DNA of 48,373 bases, from the NCBI GenBank assembly GCA_035545535.1, contig DASZYF010000117.1, positions 1 to 48,373 of the forward strand. Reading direction: 5' to 3'. The translations under genes were made by a program, and so were the position numbers. Below are positions 8,377 to 15,665 of this stretch, one piece after another; position 1 is the stretch's first letter, and each line of letters begins with the position of its first letter. The notes below the pieces were generated by a model. It saw nothing but the letters and a program-made list of their open reading frames with translations. It did no database searches and was not told the origin of the DNA. The stretch comes from DASZYF01 sp035545535. Its GTDB lineage: Bacteria > Actinomycetota > Actinomycetes > Mycobacteriales > CAJCIY01.

Positions 8377-9288
8377 TCAGGCGTTGCGGAGGTAGTCGTC
8401 GAAGCTCGACTGCGTGAGGCGCTCGTAGGCCTCGACGTAGCGCGCCCGGGTCTGGGCGACGACGTCCTCCGGCAGCTCGGCGGCCTTGCCCTTGTTGCCG
8501 GTCTCGATCAGCCAGTCGCGCACGTACTGCTTGTCGTAAGAGGGCTGCGCCTTGCCGGGCTCCCACGTGTCGGCCGGCCAGAACCGCGACGAGTCCGGGG
8601 TGAGGACCTCGTCGCCGAGGCGCAGCACGCCTGCCTGGTCATGACCGAACTCGACCTTGGTGTCGGCCAGGATGATCCCCTGCTTCTCGGCCAGCGCGGC
8701 CGCGGTCGAGTAGATCTCCAGCGTCAGCCGCTCGAGCTCCGCCGCGAGCTCCGGGCCGACGCGCTCGGCGGCCTCGGCGCGCGTGATGTTCTCGTCGTGC
8801 TCGCCGACCGGCGCCTTCGTCGACGGCGTGTAGATCACGTCCGGCAGCCGCGAGCCGTCGAGCAGGCCCGGCGGGAGCGCGTGGCCGCTGACCGCGCCGG
8901 TCTTCTCGTAGTCCTTGAGGCCGGATCCGGTGAGGTAGCCGCGCACGACGCACTCGACCATGACCATGTCGAGCCGCTTCACGAGCATCGAGCGGCCGCG
9001 GAGCTGGTCGGCGTAGGGCTGGAGCGACGCGGGGTAGTCGGCGACCTTCGTCGTGACGATGTGGTTGGGGACGATGTCGGCGAGCTGGTCGAACCACCAC
9101 AGCGAGATGCCGGTGAGCACCGCGCCCTTGTCGGGGATCTCGGTGGGCAGGATCACGTCGAACGCGCTGATGCGGTCGGACGCGACCATCAGGAGCGAGT
9201 CGGCGTCTCCGGGGACCTCGAAGATCTCCCGGACCTTGCCCGACGCGACGTGGGTGAGGCCGGCGAAGTCGTAGTCAGCGAGCGGCAT
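8377..9288 (-). CDS. purC: Phosphoribosylaminoimidazole-succinocarboxamide synthase
   Basis: PurC joins CAIR and aspartate, using ATP, to form SAICAR. The 303 residues have the SAICAR synthetase hallmarks: HVASGKVREIFEV near the N terminus (nucleotide loop), VASDRISAFDVILP, VVRGYLTGSGLKDY in the middle and LADTKVEFGHD near residue 210. The ATG at 9288 has a GAGGA ribosome-binding sequence 8 bases upstream. It heads the block purC-yhhN-purS-purQ-purL. The length fits the longer (about 300-residue) PurC class. Confidence 0.97.
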   Translation of the reverse strand: MPLADYDFAGLTHVASGKVREIFEVPGDADSLLMVASDRISAFDVILPTEIPDKGAVLTGISLWWFDQLADIVPNHIVTTKVADYPASLQPYADQLRGRSMLVKRLDMVMVECVVRGYLTGSGLKDYEKTGAVSGHALPPGLLDGSRLPDVIYTPSTKAPVGEHDENITRAEAAERVGPELAAELERLTLEIYSTAAALAEKQGIILADTKVEFGHDQAGVLRLGDEVLTPDSSRFWPADTWEPGKAQPSYDKQYVRDWLIETGNKGKAAELPEDVVAQTRARYVEAYERLTQSSFDDYLRNA

Positions 9289-9345
9289 GCCCGCGATCCT
9301 CGCAGGTGCCCCGCACCCCCGGCCACCCGGCGCGACGATCGGCGG

Positions 9346-10143
9346 TCAGGAGCACACGGGGACGAAGAGCCAGTACACGCAGTGCGTCGGCGAGGGTGCG
9401 GGCACCGGTGTGGGCGCCGCGGTCGGAGGGACCACCGGGACGATCGGGTCCGGGGCGGGAGCCGGCGGGTAGGCATAGGACGGCGGCGGCGCGGTGGTGC
9501 CCGAACCGGTCACGGTGATGGCGCCCGCACCGGGGTCGCTCGTGGTCGGCCGGCCGAGCAGCGGCCGGTGCCGCGGGATCAGGCGCACGAGCTTCTTCAG
9601 CTGGGTCCTGGTCGGCGGCGGCGCGAGGTCGCTGTGGAACTGACCGGTCTGCCAGAGCGAGAAGACCTCGACGAAGTCGCCCTCGCCGGTGTCCCACACC
9701 GGGCAGCCGTCGCACGCGTACCAGGGCGTCGAGCTCCCGAGCCCGCGGGCCTTGAGCCAGCCCTTGCGCTCGTTCTTCGAGCCCCACTCGTCGTCGATCG
9801 CGTGACCCACCTCGTGCGCGATGACGTGTCGCAGCAACGCGTCGCTCTCCTGCCCGCAGGGCTGCACGTAGACCTCGGTGCGGCGGATCGTGCCGGTCCA
9901 TGTCAGCGCCATCAGGCCGTCGGCGCGCGGTGACCTCGCGACGTAGCGGTAGTGCAGCGCCCGCCACGGGAAGTGCAGCGAGGCAAGCGCCCGGTTGACG
10001 CGGGCCTGCGGGGTGCCGCAGTCGCCGACGGGGGCGGCCTTGGCGACGCCGGCCCCGGCCACGAGGACGGCCGCGAGCATCAGCAGGAACGCCCCTGCCA
10101 GTGCGCGCCCCCGGCCGACGAGACCGCGGCCCCCCTGGTCCAT
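9346..10143 (-). CDS. Secreted HExxH metalloprotease-like protein with proline-rich tail
   Basis: The 265-residue protein carries an N-terminal signal/anchor segment (about residues 12-36, ending AKAAP). The centre holds RHVIAHEVGHAIDDEW, a zincin HExxH motif with His110, Glu111 and His114, followed by EGDFVEVFSLW as a candidate third-ligand region. Several Cys (42, 96, and two in the CDGC segment) may form disulfides. Residues about 205-255 are Pro/Ala/Thr-rich, ending with a short Cys-containing hydrophobic segment. I use ATG 10143; a weak GACTGT -10 lies 7 bases upstream. A TTG at 10215 keeps the frame open but has no support. Substrate unknown; a cell-wall-associated peptidase is a reasonable guess. 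Confidence 0.7.
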   Translation of the reverse strand: MDQGGRGLVGRGRALAGAFLLMLAAVLVAGAGVAKAAPVGDCGTPQARVNRALASLHFPWRALHYRYVARSPRADGLMALTWTGTIRRTEVYVQPCGQESDALLRHVIAHEVGHAIDDEWGSKNERKGWLKARGLGSSTPWYACDGCPVWDTGEGDFVEVFSLWQTGQFHSDLAPPPTRTQLKKLVRLIPRHRPLLGRPTTSDPGAGAITVTGSGTTAPPPSYAYPPAPAPDPIVPVVPPTAAPTPVPAPSPTHCVYWLFVPVCS

Positions 10144-10289
10144 GGGCAACACAGTCGGGTTCGCGATGGTCGGACAGGAGCCGAATCGGGCAGAACCGCA
10201 CAGAGGCACCCCCAAGACGGTCCGAAAGGGCCACCACGATCGGCCTAGTCACGCTCCTACCGGTCTCCCACCGATCTCACCGGTCGCCC

Positions 10290-10295
10290 TAGCCT
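10290..10295 (+). promoter_or_regulatory. Candidate -10 box of the SDR gene (leaderless)
   Basis: TAGCCT, 6 bases before ATG 10302. The 158-base region 10144-10301 between the divergent HExxH and SDR genes contains this box, a weak GACTGT box for the HExxH gene (10156-10151), and the motif at 10171-10199. Confidence 0.6.
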
Positions 10296-10301
10296 CGCCC
10301 G

Positions 10302-11075
10302 ATGCGGATCAGCGGCGCCCGGGTCCTGCTCACCGGCGCGACCGGCGGCCTGGGCGGCGAGCTCGCCCGGCAGCTGGCGCGCGCGGGCGGGACGCTCGTG
10401 CTCACCGGCCGTCGCCTCGACGTGCTCGAGCCGCTCGCGGCCGAGGTTGGTGCCGAGGTCGTCACGGCCGACCTCGCGGACACCGCCGACGTGGAGCGCC
10501 TCGCCATCGCGGCGGGCGACGTCGACATCCTCGTGAGCAACGCCGCGTTGCCCGCATCGGGCAAGGCGCTCGACTTCCGGCCCGACGACATCACGCAGGC
10601 GGTCGCCGTCAACCTGCACGCGCCGATGCTGCTGACCGCGCTGCTCGGGCCCGCGATGGTGGCGCGGCGGCGGGGCCACCTGCTCTTCGTGTCGTCGCTC
10701 GCCGGCCTCACATCGACGTCCGGCAGCGCCGTCTACTCGGCGACCAAGTTCGGCCTGCGGGGCTTCGGTCAGGGGCTGCGCCAGGACCTGCACGGCACCG
10801 GGGTCGGCGTCAGCGTCGTGTTCCCGGGGTTCATCAGTGAGGTCGGCATGTTCGCCGACACCGGCGGCGCACTCCCCAAGGGCATGCGCGCGAGCACCCC
10901 GGCCAAGGTTGCATCGGTGGTGCTGCGCGCGATCACGAAGGACAAGGGCGAGGTGCTCGCGACCCCGCCGGAGATGCGCCTGGCGACGGCGCTCGCACAG
11001 GCGTCACCGGAGACCTCGGCCCGGATCAGCCGACTGCTGAACGTCGGCAGTGTGAACGATGCGGTGAACGACTAG
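10302..11075 (+). CDS. SDR-family oxidoreductase
   Basis: This is a classical short-chain dehydrogenase/reductase of 257 residues. The cofactor loop is TGATGGLG (11-18), NAA lies at 80-82, and the catalytic set is Ser132, Tyr145 and Lys149 (YSATK). R38 (TGRR) after beta-2 suggests NADP(H) preference. The GF/PG-FISEVGMF loop and the C-terminal region (TPAKVASVVLRAI) resemble fatty-aldehyde or ketoacyl-type SDRs, but the substrate cannot be told. The ATG at 10302 lies 6 bases after a TAGCCT -10 box, so the mRNA is probably leaderless. It is the only plus-strand gene inside the purine block and its stop interlocks with that of purB. Confidence 0.88.
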   Translation: MRISGARVLLTGATGGLGGELARQLARAGGTLVLTGRRLDVLEPLAAEVGAEVVTADLADTADVERLAIAAGDVDILVSNAALPASGKALDFRPDDITQAVAVNLHAPMLLTALLGPAMVARRRGHLLFVSSLAGLTSTSGSAVYSATKFGLRGFGQGLRQDLHGTGVGVSVVFPGFISEVGMFADTGGALPKGMRASTPAKVASVVLRAITKDKGEVLATPPEMRLATALAQASPETSARISRLLNVGSVNDAVND

Positions 11076-12379
11076 GCCAGCGCGGCGAGACGGTCGAAGA
11101 CCGGACCGAGCCGCGCGACGAAGCGCTCGGGCCGGCATGCCTCGTCGAGGCGGGCCTCGTCCAGCTCGAGGCTCGCGTCCTTCGCCTCTTCGCGCAGCGT
11201 CTCCCGGAACGGCACACCGGTCTCCCAGGTGCGCATCGCCGCGCGCTGCGTGATCGCGTAAGAGTCCTCGCGCGACAGGCCCATCTCGACGAGCTCGAGC
11301 AGCACCACGCTCGTGAACGGCAGGCCGCCGGTCGCGTCGAGGTTACTGCGCATGCGGTCGCGGTTGACGATGAGACCCTTCGCGAGGCGCAGAGTGATCG
11401 CGATCAGGTAGTCGAGACCGATGGCCGCGTCGGGCAGCGAGATGCGCTCCACGGAGGAGTGCGAGATGTCGCGCTCGTGCCAGAGCGGGATGCCCTCCAT
11501 CACCGGGACGATCTGCGCGCGGATGATCCGCGCGAGCCCGCAGATGCGCTCGGAGATGATCGGGTTCTTCTTGTGCGGCATGGCCGACGAGCCCTTCTGG
11601 CCCGTACCGAACGGCTCCTGCAGCTCACGTACCTCGGTGCGCTGGCCGTGCCGCACCTCGAGGGCGAACGCCTCGCAGACGGTGGCGATGGTGGCGAGGC
11701 ACGCCGTCCAGTGCGCGATGCCGTCGCGAAGCACGACCTGCGTGGCGACGGGCGCCGGGGCGAGGCCGAGCTTGTCCGCGACGTAGGCCTCGACGTCGGG
11801 CTCGATGTTCGAGTACGTCCCGACCGCACCACTGATCTTCGCGACGGCGACGTCCGCCCGCGCGGCGCGGAGGCGGTCCCGCGAGCGCGCGAGCCCGAAG
11901 GCGAAGTCGGCCATGCGGTGGCCGAACGTGTCGGGCTCGGCGTGGATGCCGTGCGTGCGCCCGATGCGGATCGCGTCCTTATGCGCGAGGCCGAGGTCAC
12001 GGAAGGCCGCCACGAGCTCGTCGCACGCGGCGAGCAGCAGGTCGGTCGACTCGACCAGCTGCAGCGCGATCGCGGTGTCGAGCAGGTCGCTGCTCGTCAT
12101 CCCGAAGTGCACGTAGGCAGCGGCCTCGCGCGGCGTGGTGTTGTCCGCCCACGCGGACAGGAAGGCGATCACGTCGTGCTGGGTGACCTGCTCGATGGCG
12201 TCGACCGCCTCGGGCGTCGGGGCGGGCGCGTTGCGCACCGGCTCGACGCAGTCCGCGGGCACCCGGCCTGCGGCGGCGTGCGCCTCCAGGACCAGCGTCT
12301 CGACCCGGCACCACAGCTCGTACTTGTGCGCCTCGCTCCAGACGCGCCCCATCGCCTCGCGGGTGTACCGGCCGATCAC
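11072..12379 (-). CDS. purB: Adenylosuccinate lyase
   Basis: PurB cleaves SAICAR to AICAR and adenylosuccinate to AMP, releasing fumarate. The 435 residues contain the fumarase-superfamily signature GSSAMPHKKNP, the active-site MTSSDLLDTA and RTHGIHAEP blocks, and the VRTEV-like LEVRHGQRTEV region. The GTG start at 12379 (written MIGRYTREAMG) sits 6 bases after a TAGCCT -10 box that overlaps the stop of the upstream methyltransferase gene. purB can therefore be transcribed independently as a leaderless mRNA as well as in the purD-purE operon. It shares four bases with the stop of the convergent SDR gene. Confidence 0.97.
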   Translation of the reverse strand: MIGRYTREAMGRVWSEAHKYELWCRVETLVLEAHAAAGRVPADCVEPVRNAPAPTPEAVDAIEQVTQHDVIAFLSAWADNTTPREAAAYVHFGMTSSDLLDTAIALQLVESTDLLLAACDELVAAFRDLGLAHKDAIRIGRTHGIHAEPDTFGHRMADFAFGLARSRDRLRAARADVAVAKISGAVGTYSNIEPDVEAYVADKLGLAPAPVATQVVLRDGIAHWTACLATIATVCEAFALEVRHGQRTEVRELQEPFGTGQKGSSAMPHKKNPIISERICGLARIIRAQIVPVMEGIPLWHERDISHSSVERISLPDAAIGLDYLIAITLRLAKGLIVNRDRMRSNLDATGGLPFTSVVLLELVEMGLSREDSYAITQRAAMRTWETGVPFRETLREEAKDASLELDEARLDEACRPERFVARLGPVFDRLAALA

Positions 12380-12385
12380 GGCGCC

Positions 12386-12391
12386 AGGCTA
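12386..12391 (-). promoter_or_regulatory. Candidate -10 box of purB (leaderless)
   Basis: TAGCCT, 6 bases before GTG 12379. Its first three bases are the TAG stop codon of the upstream methyltransferase. Confidence 0.6.
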
Positions 12392-13291
12392 GGCCACGCG
12401 CGCGACGGCGAACTGCGAGTTGCCCGCGTCGGCCATCCGGGCGATCGGGTAGATCACCCGGTGGACGGCGTCGTGCGCGACCCGCAGCGCCTTCGCCTTG
12501 CGCCCGTCGCCGATGCGATCGGCCGACAGCGCGGTGTTCTCGTAGAACGTGTACGGCGTCGCGAAGGTCCTCTGCGCCTCCACCGCGAAGCCCGCGCCCT
12601 CGAGGAGCCGGCGGGCCGTCTTGGTGGAGAAGTCGTAGAAGTGCACCGGCAGCTCGGGGTACTCCCACACGCCGGTCGTCCGCGCGAACAGCCGGTAGGT
12701 CACGCGCGGGAAGAGGCCACCGACGTTCGGGAACGTCACCGCGAGCCGCCCGTGCGGGGCAAGCAGGCCGCGCGCGATGGCGAGCTCGGAACGCGGGTCG
12801 GGCAGGTGCTCGAGCACGTCCCAGAACGAGATGAGGTCGAACCGTTCGTCGCCGAGGGTCGGCGCGACCTCGGCGAGCGTGCCGGTGCGGATGTCCAACC
12901 CGCGCGCGCGGGCGGCGGCCGCCGTCGACTGCCCGACCTCGACGCCGGTGATCTTCAGCCCGTGCTGGGCGCCGACCTCGACCCACGCTCCGGACGACGC
13001 ACCCACGTCGAGCGCGCGGACGCCCTCACGCAGCACGCCGGTGTCGCGCAGCAGCCCGACCTTCTCGCGCGCGTTCTCGAGCGTGATCTCGCGCAGGTCA
13101 CCCATCAATGCATCGGAGAACGATGCATCGTGGTAGTACGCGGCGGCCATCTGCTCCGCGTCGGGCTGCGGCTCGAGGAAGACGAGCGAGCACGACGGGC
13201 ACCGCACGAGCGTGTAGCGATCGCGCGTGTAGAGCACCGGGAACGACGACGCCGGAGTGGCGCCGCACACGATGCACTCGCGCGGCGACAC
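12389..13291 (-). CDS. Class I SAM-dependent methyltransferase with N-terminal zinc ribbon
   Basis: The 300-residue protein begins with a four-Cys zinc-ribbon (CIVCG at 6-10 and CPSC at 31-34), followed by a class I methyltransferase fold. Motif I is ALDVGASSGAW (about 93-103), the post-I acidic residue lies in GVEVG, and the FWDVLEHLPDP block is at 156-165. This architecture is common among methyltransferases of polysaccharide and natural-product loci and rare among purine genes. It starts at GTG 13291, two bases after the purE stop, so it is co-transcribed with purD and purE. It may belong to surface-glycan metabolism despite its location; substrate unknown. Confidence 0.85.
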   Translation of the reverse strand: MSPRECIVCGATPASSFPVLYTRDRYTLVRCPSCSLVFLEPQPDAEQMAAAYYHDASFSDALMGDLREITLENAREKVGLLRDTGVLREGVRALDVGASSGAWVEVGAQHGLKITGVEVGQSTAAAARARGLDIRTGTLAEVAPTLGDERFDLISFWDVLEHLPDPRSELAIARGLLAPHGRLAVTFPNVGGLFPRVTYRLFARTTGVWEYPELPVHFYDFSTKTARRLLEGAGFAVEAQRTFATPYTFYENTALSADRIGDGRKAKALRVAHDAVHRVIYPIARMADAGNSQFAVARVA

Positions 13292-13293
13292 CG

Positions 13294-13773
13294 CTACTTC
13301 TTCAGCCCGTCGCGGGCGGCCTGCTCGAGCTCGGTCTTGTAGTCGCGCAGCTCCTTCGCGAGCCGGTCGTCGGACAGCGCGAGCATCTGCACGGCGAGCA
13401 GTGCGGCGTTCGCCGAGTTGCCGAGCCCGACGCAGGCGACCGGGACGTTCGGTGGCATCTGCGCGATCGAGAGCAGGGAGTCGAGCCCGTCCATCGCGCC
13501 GCCCTTCAGCGGCACGCCGACGACGGGCAGCGGCGTGTGGGCCGCGACGACGCCGGGCAGCGCGGCCGACAGGCCGGCTCCGGCGATGACGACCTTGAGG
13601 CCGTCGGCCTCGAGCTCGCCGAGCCACTGGACGAGGACGCGCGGCGCGCGGTGCGCGCTGATCGCGGCCTCGGTGTAGGTGACCCCGAAGCGGTCGAGGA
13701 CCGGCTTCGCCTTGCCCATCACCTCTGCGTCGTTGGGCGAGCCGTAGACGATCGCGACCTGTGCGCCACTCAT
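13294..13773 (-). CDS. purE: N5-carboxyaminoimidazole ribonucleotide mutase PurE
   Basis: PurE (159 residues, class I size) converts N5-CAIR to CAIR. The phosphate/nucleotide loop is YGSPNDAEVM; most PurE proteins have GSxSD here, so Asn replaces Ser. The catalytic region is ISAHRAP with His41, and the AGLSAALPGVVA and GVPLKGGAMDGLDSLLSIAQMP blocks are intact. An AGGAGGA ribosome-binding sequence precedes ATG 13773 with an 8-base spacer. It follows purD by 29 bases and is followed after 2 bases by a methyltransferase gene. No purK is in the window. Confidence 0.96.
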   Translation of the reverse strand: MSGAQVAIVYGSPNDAEVMGKAKPVLDRFGVTYTEAAISAHRAPRVLVQWLGELEADGLKVVIAGAGLSAALPGVVAAHTPLPVVGVPLKGGAMDGLDSLLSIAQMPPNVPVACVGLGNSANAALLAVQMLALSDDRLAKELRDYKTELEQAARDGLKK

Positions 13774-13802
13774 GCGCCCGTTCCTCCTGATGTGATCACT
13801 GC

Positions 13803-15044
13803 TCAGCTGATGGGTGAGGTCTGGCTGATGGCCGAGAGGCCGATGTCCGTGCGGTGGTGCGAGCCGGCGAGCCGGATGCGCCCGACGGCCTCGTACGCCG
13901 ATCCTCTCGCGGCCGCGACGTCGGGCCCGACTGCGGTGATCGACAGCACTCGCCCGCCGGCGCTCACGACGTGCGCGCCGTCCCGCTTGGTGCCCGCGTG
14001 CAGCACCGTCACACCGGGGACCCGCGCCGCCTCGTCGAGGCCTTCGATCACGTCGCCGGTGCGCGGTGCGTCGGGGTAGCCCGCCGCGGCGACGACGACG
14101 GTGATCGCCGCCCCCGCCCGCCAGGTCGGCGTCTGCGTGCCGCGGAGCAGGCCGGTCACCGGCGAGTCGAGCAGGGCCAGCACGGCCTGCGTCTCGGGGT
14201 CGCCGAAGCGGACGTTGAACTCGACGACCTGCGGTCCGCGCGCGGTGAGCGCCAGGCCCGTGTAGAGCAGCCCGCTGAACGGTGTCCCCCGCGCCGCCAT
14301 GGCCGCGACGGTCGGGCGGACCACCCGCGCGACGACGTCGTCAGAGAGGCCCGGCGGCGCCCAGCCGAGCGGCGCGTACGCACCCATGCCGCCCGTGTTC
14401 GGGCCGGTGTCGCCGTCGCCGACCCGCTTGTGGTCCTGCGCCAGCGGCAAGGGGTGGATGCCCCCCCGCTCGTCGACCACGCAGAACAGGCTCGCCTCGG
14501 GCCCGTCGAGGTAGTCCTCGAGGACGACGTCGCCGGCGCACGCGCGTACGTGGGCCTCCGCGGTGGCCCGGTCGTCGGTGACGACGACGCCCTTGCCGGC
14601 CGCGAGGCCGTCGGCCTTGACCACGTAGGGGGCGGTGAAGCCCTCGAGCCCGGCGAGCGCCGCGTCGACCTCGGTGAACGCGGCACTGCGCGCCGTGGGG
14701 ACGCCCGCCTCGGCCATGACCTGCTTCGCGAACGCCTTGCTGCCCTCGAGCCGCGCCGCCGCCGCCGACGGGCCGAACACCTCGAGGCCGCGCGCCCGCA
14801 GCGCGTCGGCCGCCCCGGCGACCAGCGGGACCTCGGGGCCGACGACGACGTAGTCGGCGCCGACGTCGGCGGCGAGCGCGGCGACCGCATCGGGGTCGGA
14901 GACGTCGAGCGCGCGCGGCTCGGCGAGCGCGACGGTGCCGGCGTTGCCCGGCGCGCAGACGATGCTGCTGACCGCAGGGTCGCGCGCGAGGGCGGCGCAC
15001 AGCGCGTGCTCACGGCCGCCGGAGCCGATGACGAGCACGCGCAC
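13803..15044 (-). CDS. purD: Phosphoribosylamine-glycine ligase
   Basis: PurD makes GAR from phosphoribosylamine, glycine and ATP. The 413-residue ATP-grasp enzyme shows GSGGREHALC near the N terminus, VVKADGLAAGKGVVV, NTGGMGAYAP, and the metal-binding EFNVRFGDPETQ. The C-terminal KRDGAHVVSAGGRVLSITA block is complete, with about 20 extra residues after it. The GTG start at 15044 lies 8 bases downstream of a TAACGT -10 box, indicating a leaderless operon promoter. It heads purD-purE-methyltransferase-purB and is divergent from the NUDIX gene. Confidence 0.97.
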   Translation of the reverse strand: MRVLVIGSGGREHALCAALARDPAVSSIVCAPGNAGTVALAEPRALDVSDPDAVAALAADVGADYVVVGPEVPLVAGAADALRARGLEVFGPSAAAARLEGSKAFAKQVMAEAGVPTARSAAFTEVDAALAGLEGFTAPYVVKADGLAAGKGVVVTDDRATAEAHVRACAGDVVLEDYLDGPEASLFCVVDERGGIHPLPLAQDHKRVGDGDTGPNTGGMGAYAPLGWAPPGLSDDVVARVVRPTVAAMAARGTPFSGLLYTGLALTARGPQVVEFNVRFGDPETQAVLALLDSPVTGLLRGTQTPTWRAGAAITVVVAAAGYPDAPRTGDVIEGLDEAARVPGVTVLHAGTKRDGAHVVSAGGRVLSITAVGPDVAAARGSAYEAVGRIRLAGSHHRTDIGLSAISQTSPIS

Positions 15045-15052
15045 GGGCCAGG

Positions 15053-15058
15053 ACGTTA
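15053..15058 (-). promoter_or_regulatory. Candidate -10 box of the purD operon
   Basis: TAACGT, 8 bases before GTG 15044, giving an almost leaderless operon transcript. Confidence 0.5.
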
Positions 15059-15097
15059 GCGGGCCGCTCGGGCGTGACGGTTCACGCGGGCGTGCGT

Positions 15098-15103
15098 CAT
15101 GCT
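15098..15103 (+). promoter_or_regulatory. Candidate -10 box of the NUDIX gene (leaderless)
   Basis: CATGCT, 6 bases before GTG 15110. It supports 15110 over GTG 15074 and 15092. Confidence 0.4.
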
Positions 15104-15109
15104 CGGAGC

Positions 15110-15562
15110 GTGCTCTTCGGCGACAGCGGCGACGGCTTCGTCGCCGGGGCGGACGGCACGCCCCGCTGGGGGCGCCACGGCGCCGCCGGGGTGCTGCTCG
15201 TGCACGACGGTCATGTCTTCCTCGCCGAGCGGGCGCGCATGACCCACAACGGCGGGACGTGGGCCTTGCCGGGCGGGGCGCTGCACCGGGACGAGACGCC
15301 CGAGGAGGGCGCGCTCCGTGAGCTCGTCGAGGAGCTCGGTTCGCTGCCCGAGCACCGGGTCATCACCAGCTATGCAGCGGTCGACGGCACCTGGACCTAC
15401 ACCACGGTGATCGCCGAGGTGGACTCCCGCTGGGAGCCGACGCGGCTGTCCTGGGAGACGGCCGCGACCCGCTGGGTGCCGGTCGAGGAGGTCGAGACGA
15501 TGGCGCTGCACCCCGGCTTCCGCAGCGCCTGGCCCGTCCTCCGGGAGCTCCTCGCGGGCTGA
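15110..15562 (+). CDS. NUDIX hydrolase
   Basis: The 150-residue protein carries a perfect Nudix box, GALHRDETPEEGALRELVEELG in pattern form Gx5Ex7RExxEExG. It would hydrolyse a nucleoside diphosphate linked to another group. The preceding RWGRHGAAGVLLVHDG strand is typical of an actinobacterial NUDIX subgroup. I place the start at GTG 15110 because a CATGCT -10 box ends 6 bases upstream; GTG 15074 and GTG 15092 are in-frame alternatives that would add only 12 or 6 residues. Substrate cannot be predicted. Confidence 0.88.
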   Translation: MLFGDSGDGFVAGADGTPRWGRHGAAGVLLVHDGHVFLAERARMTHNGGTWALPGGALHRDETPEEGALRELVEELGSLPEHRVITSYAAVDGTWTYTTVIAEVDSRWEPTRLSWETAATRWVPVEEVETMALHPGFRSAWPVLRELLAG

Positions 15563-15609
15563 GGCCCGCCCGCGCGCCGCCCCGGGCTGCCTCACGCCTG
15601 CGCCGATCC

Positions 15610-15652
15610 GGGCAGATCCGGACAGATGTGGGCGGAACCGCCCGATCTGCCC
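15610..15652. promoter_or_regulatory. Nested inverted repeat covering the acyltransferase promoter
   Basis: Outer arms GGGCAGATC (15610-15618) and GATCTGCCC (15644-15652) are perfect inverted repeats. Inner arms GGGCGG (15630-15635) and CCGCCC (15638-15643) are also perfect, with a 2-base loop. The element ends exactly where the candidate -10 CATCCT (15653-15658) begins, so it covers the -35 and spacer. It could be an operator or, for the NUDIX gene ending at 15562, a hairpin terminator; there is no T-tract. Confidence 0.6.
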
Positions 15653-15665
15653 CATCCTCTGAGGC

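Noticed and set aside
10144..10215. TTG start extending the HExxH protein by 24 residues
   Set aside because: The extension would place a Cys-rich stretch before the signal peptide, and nothing supports the TTG; ATG 10143 fits the signal peptide.
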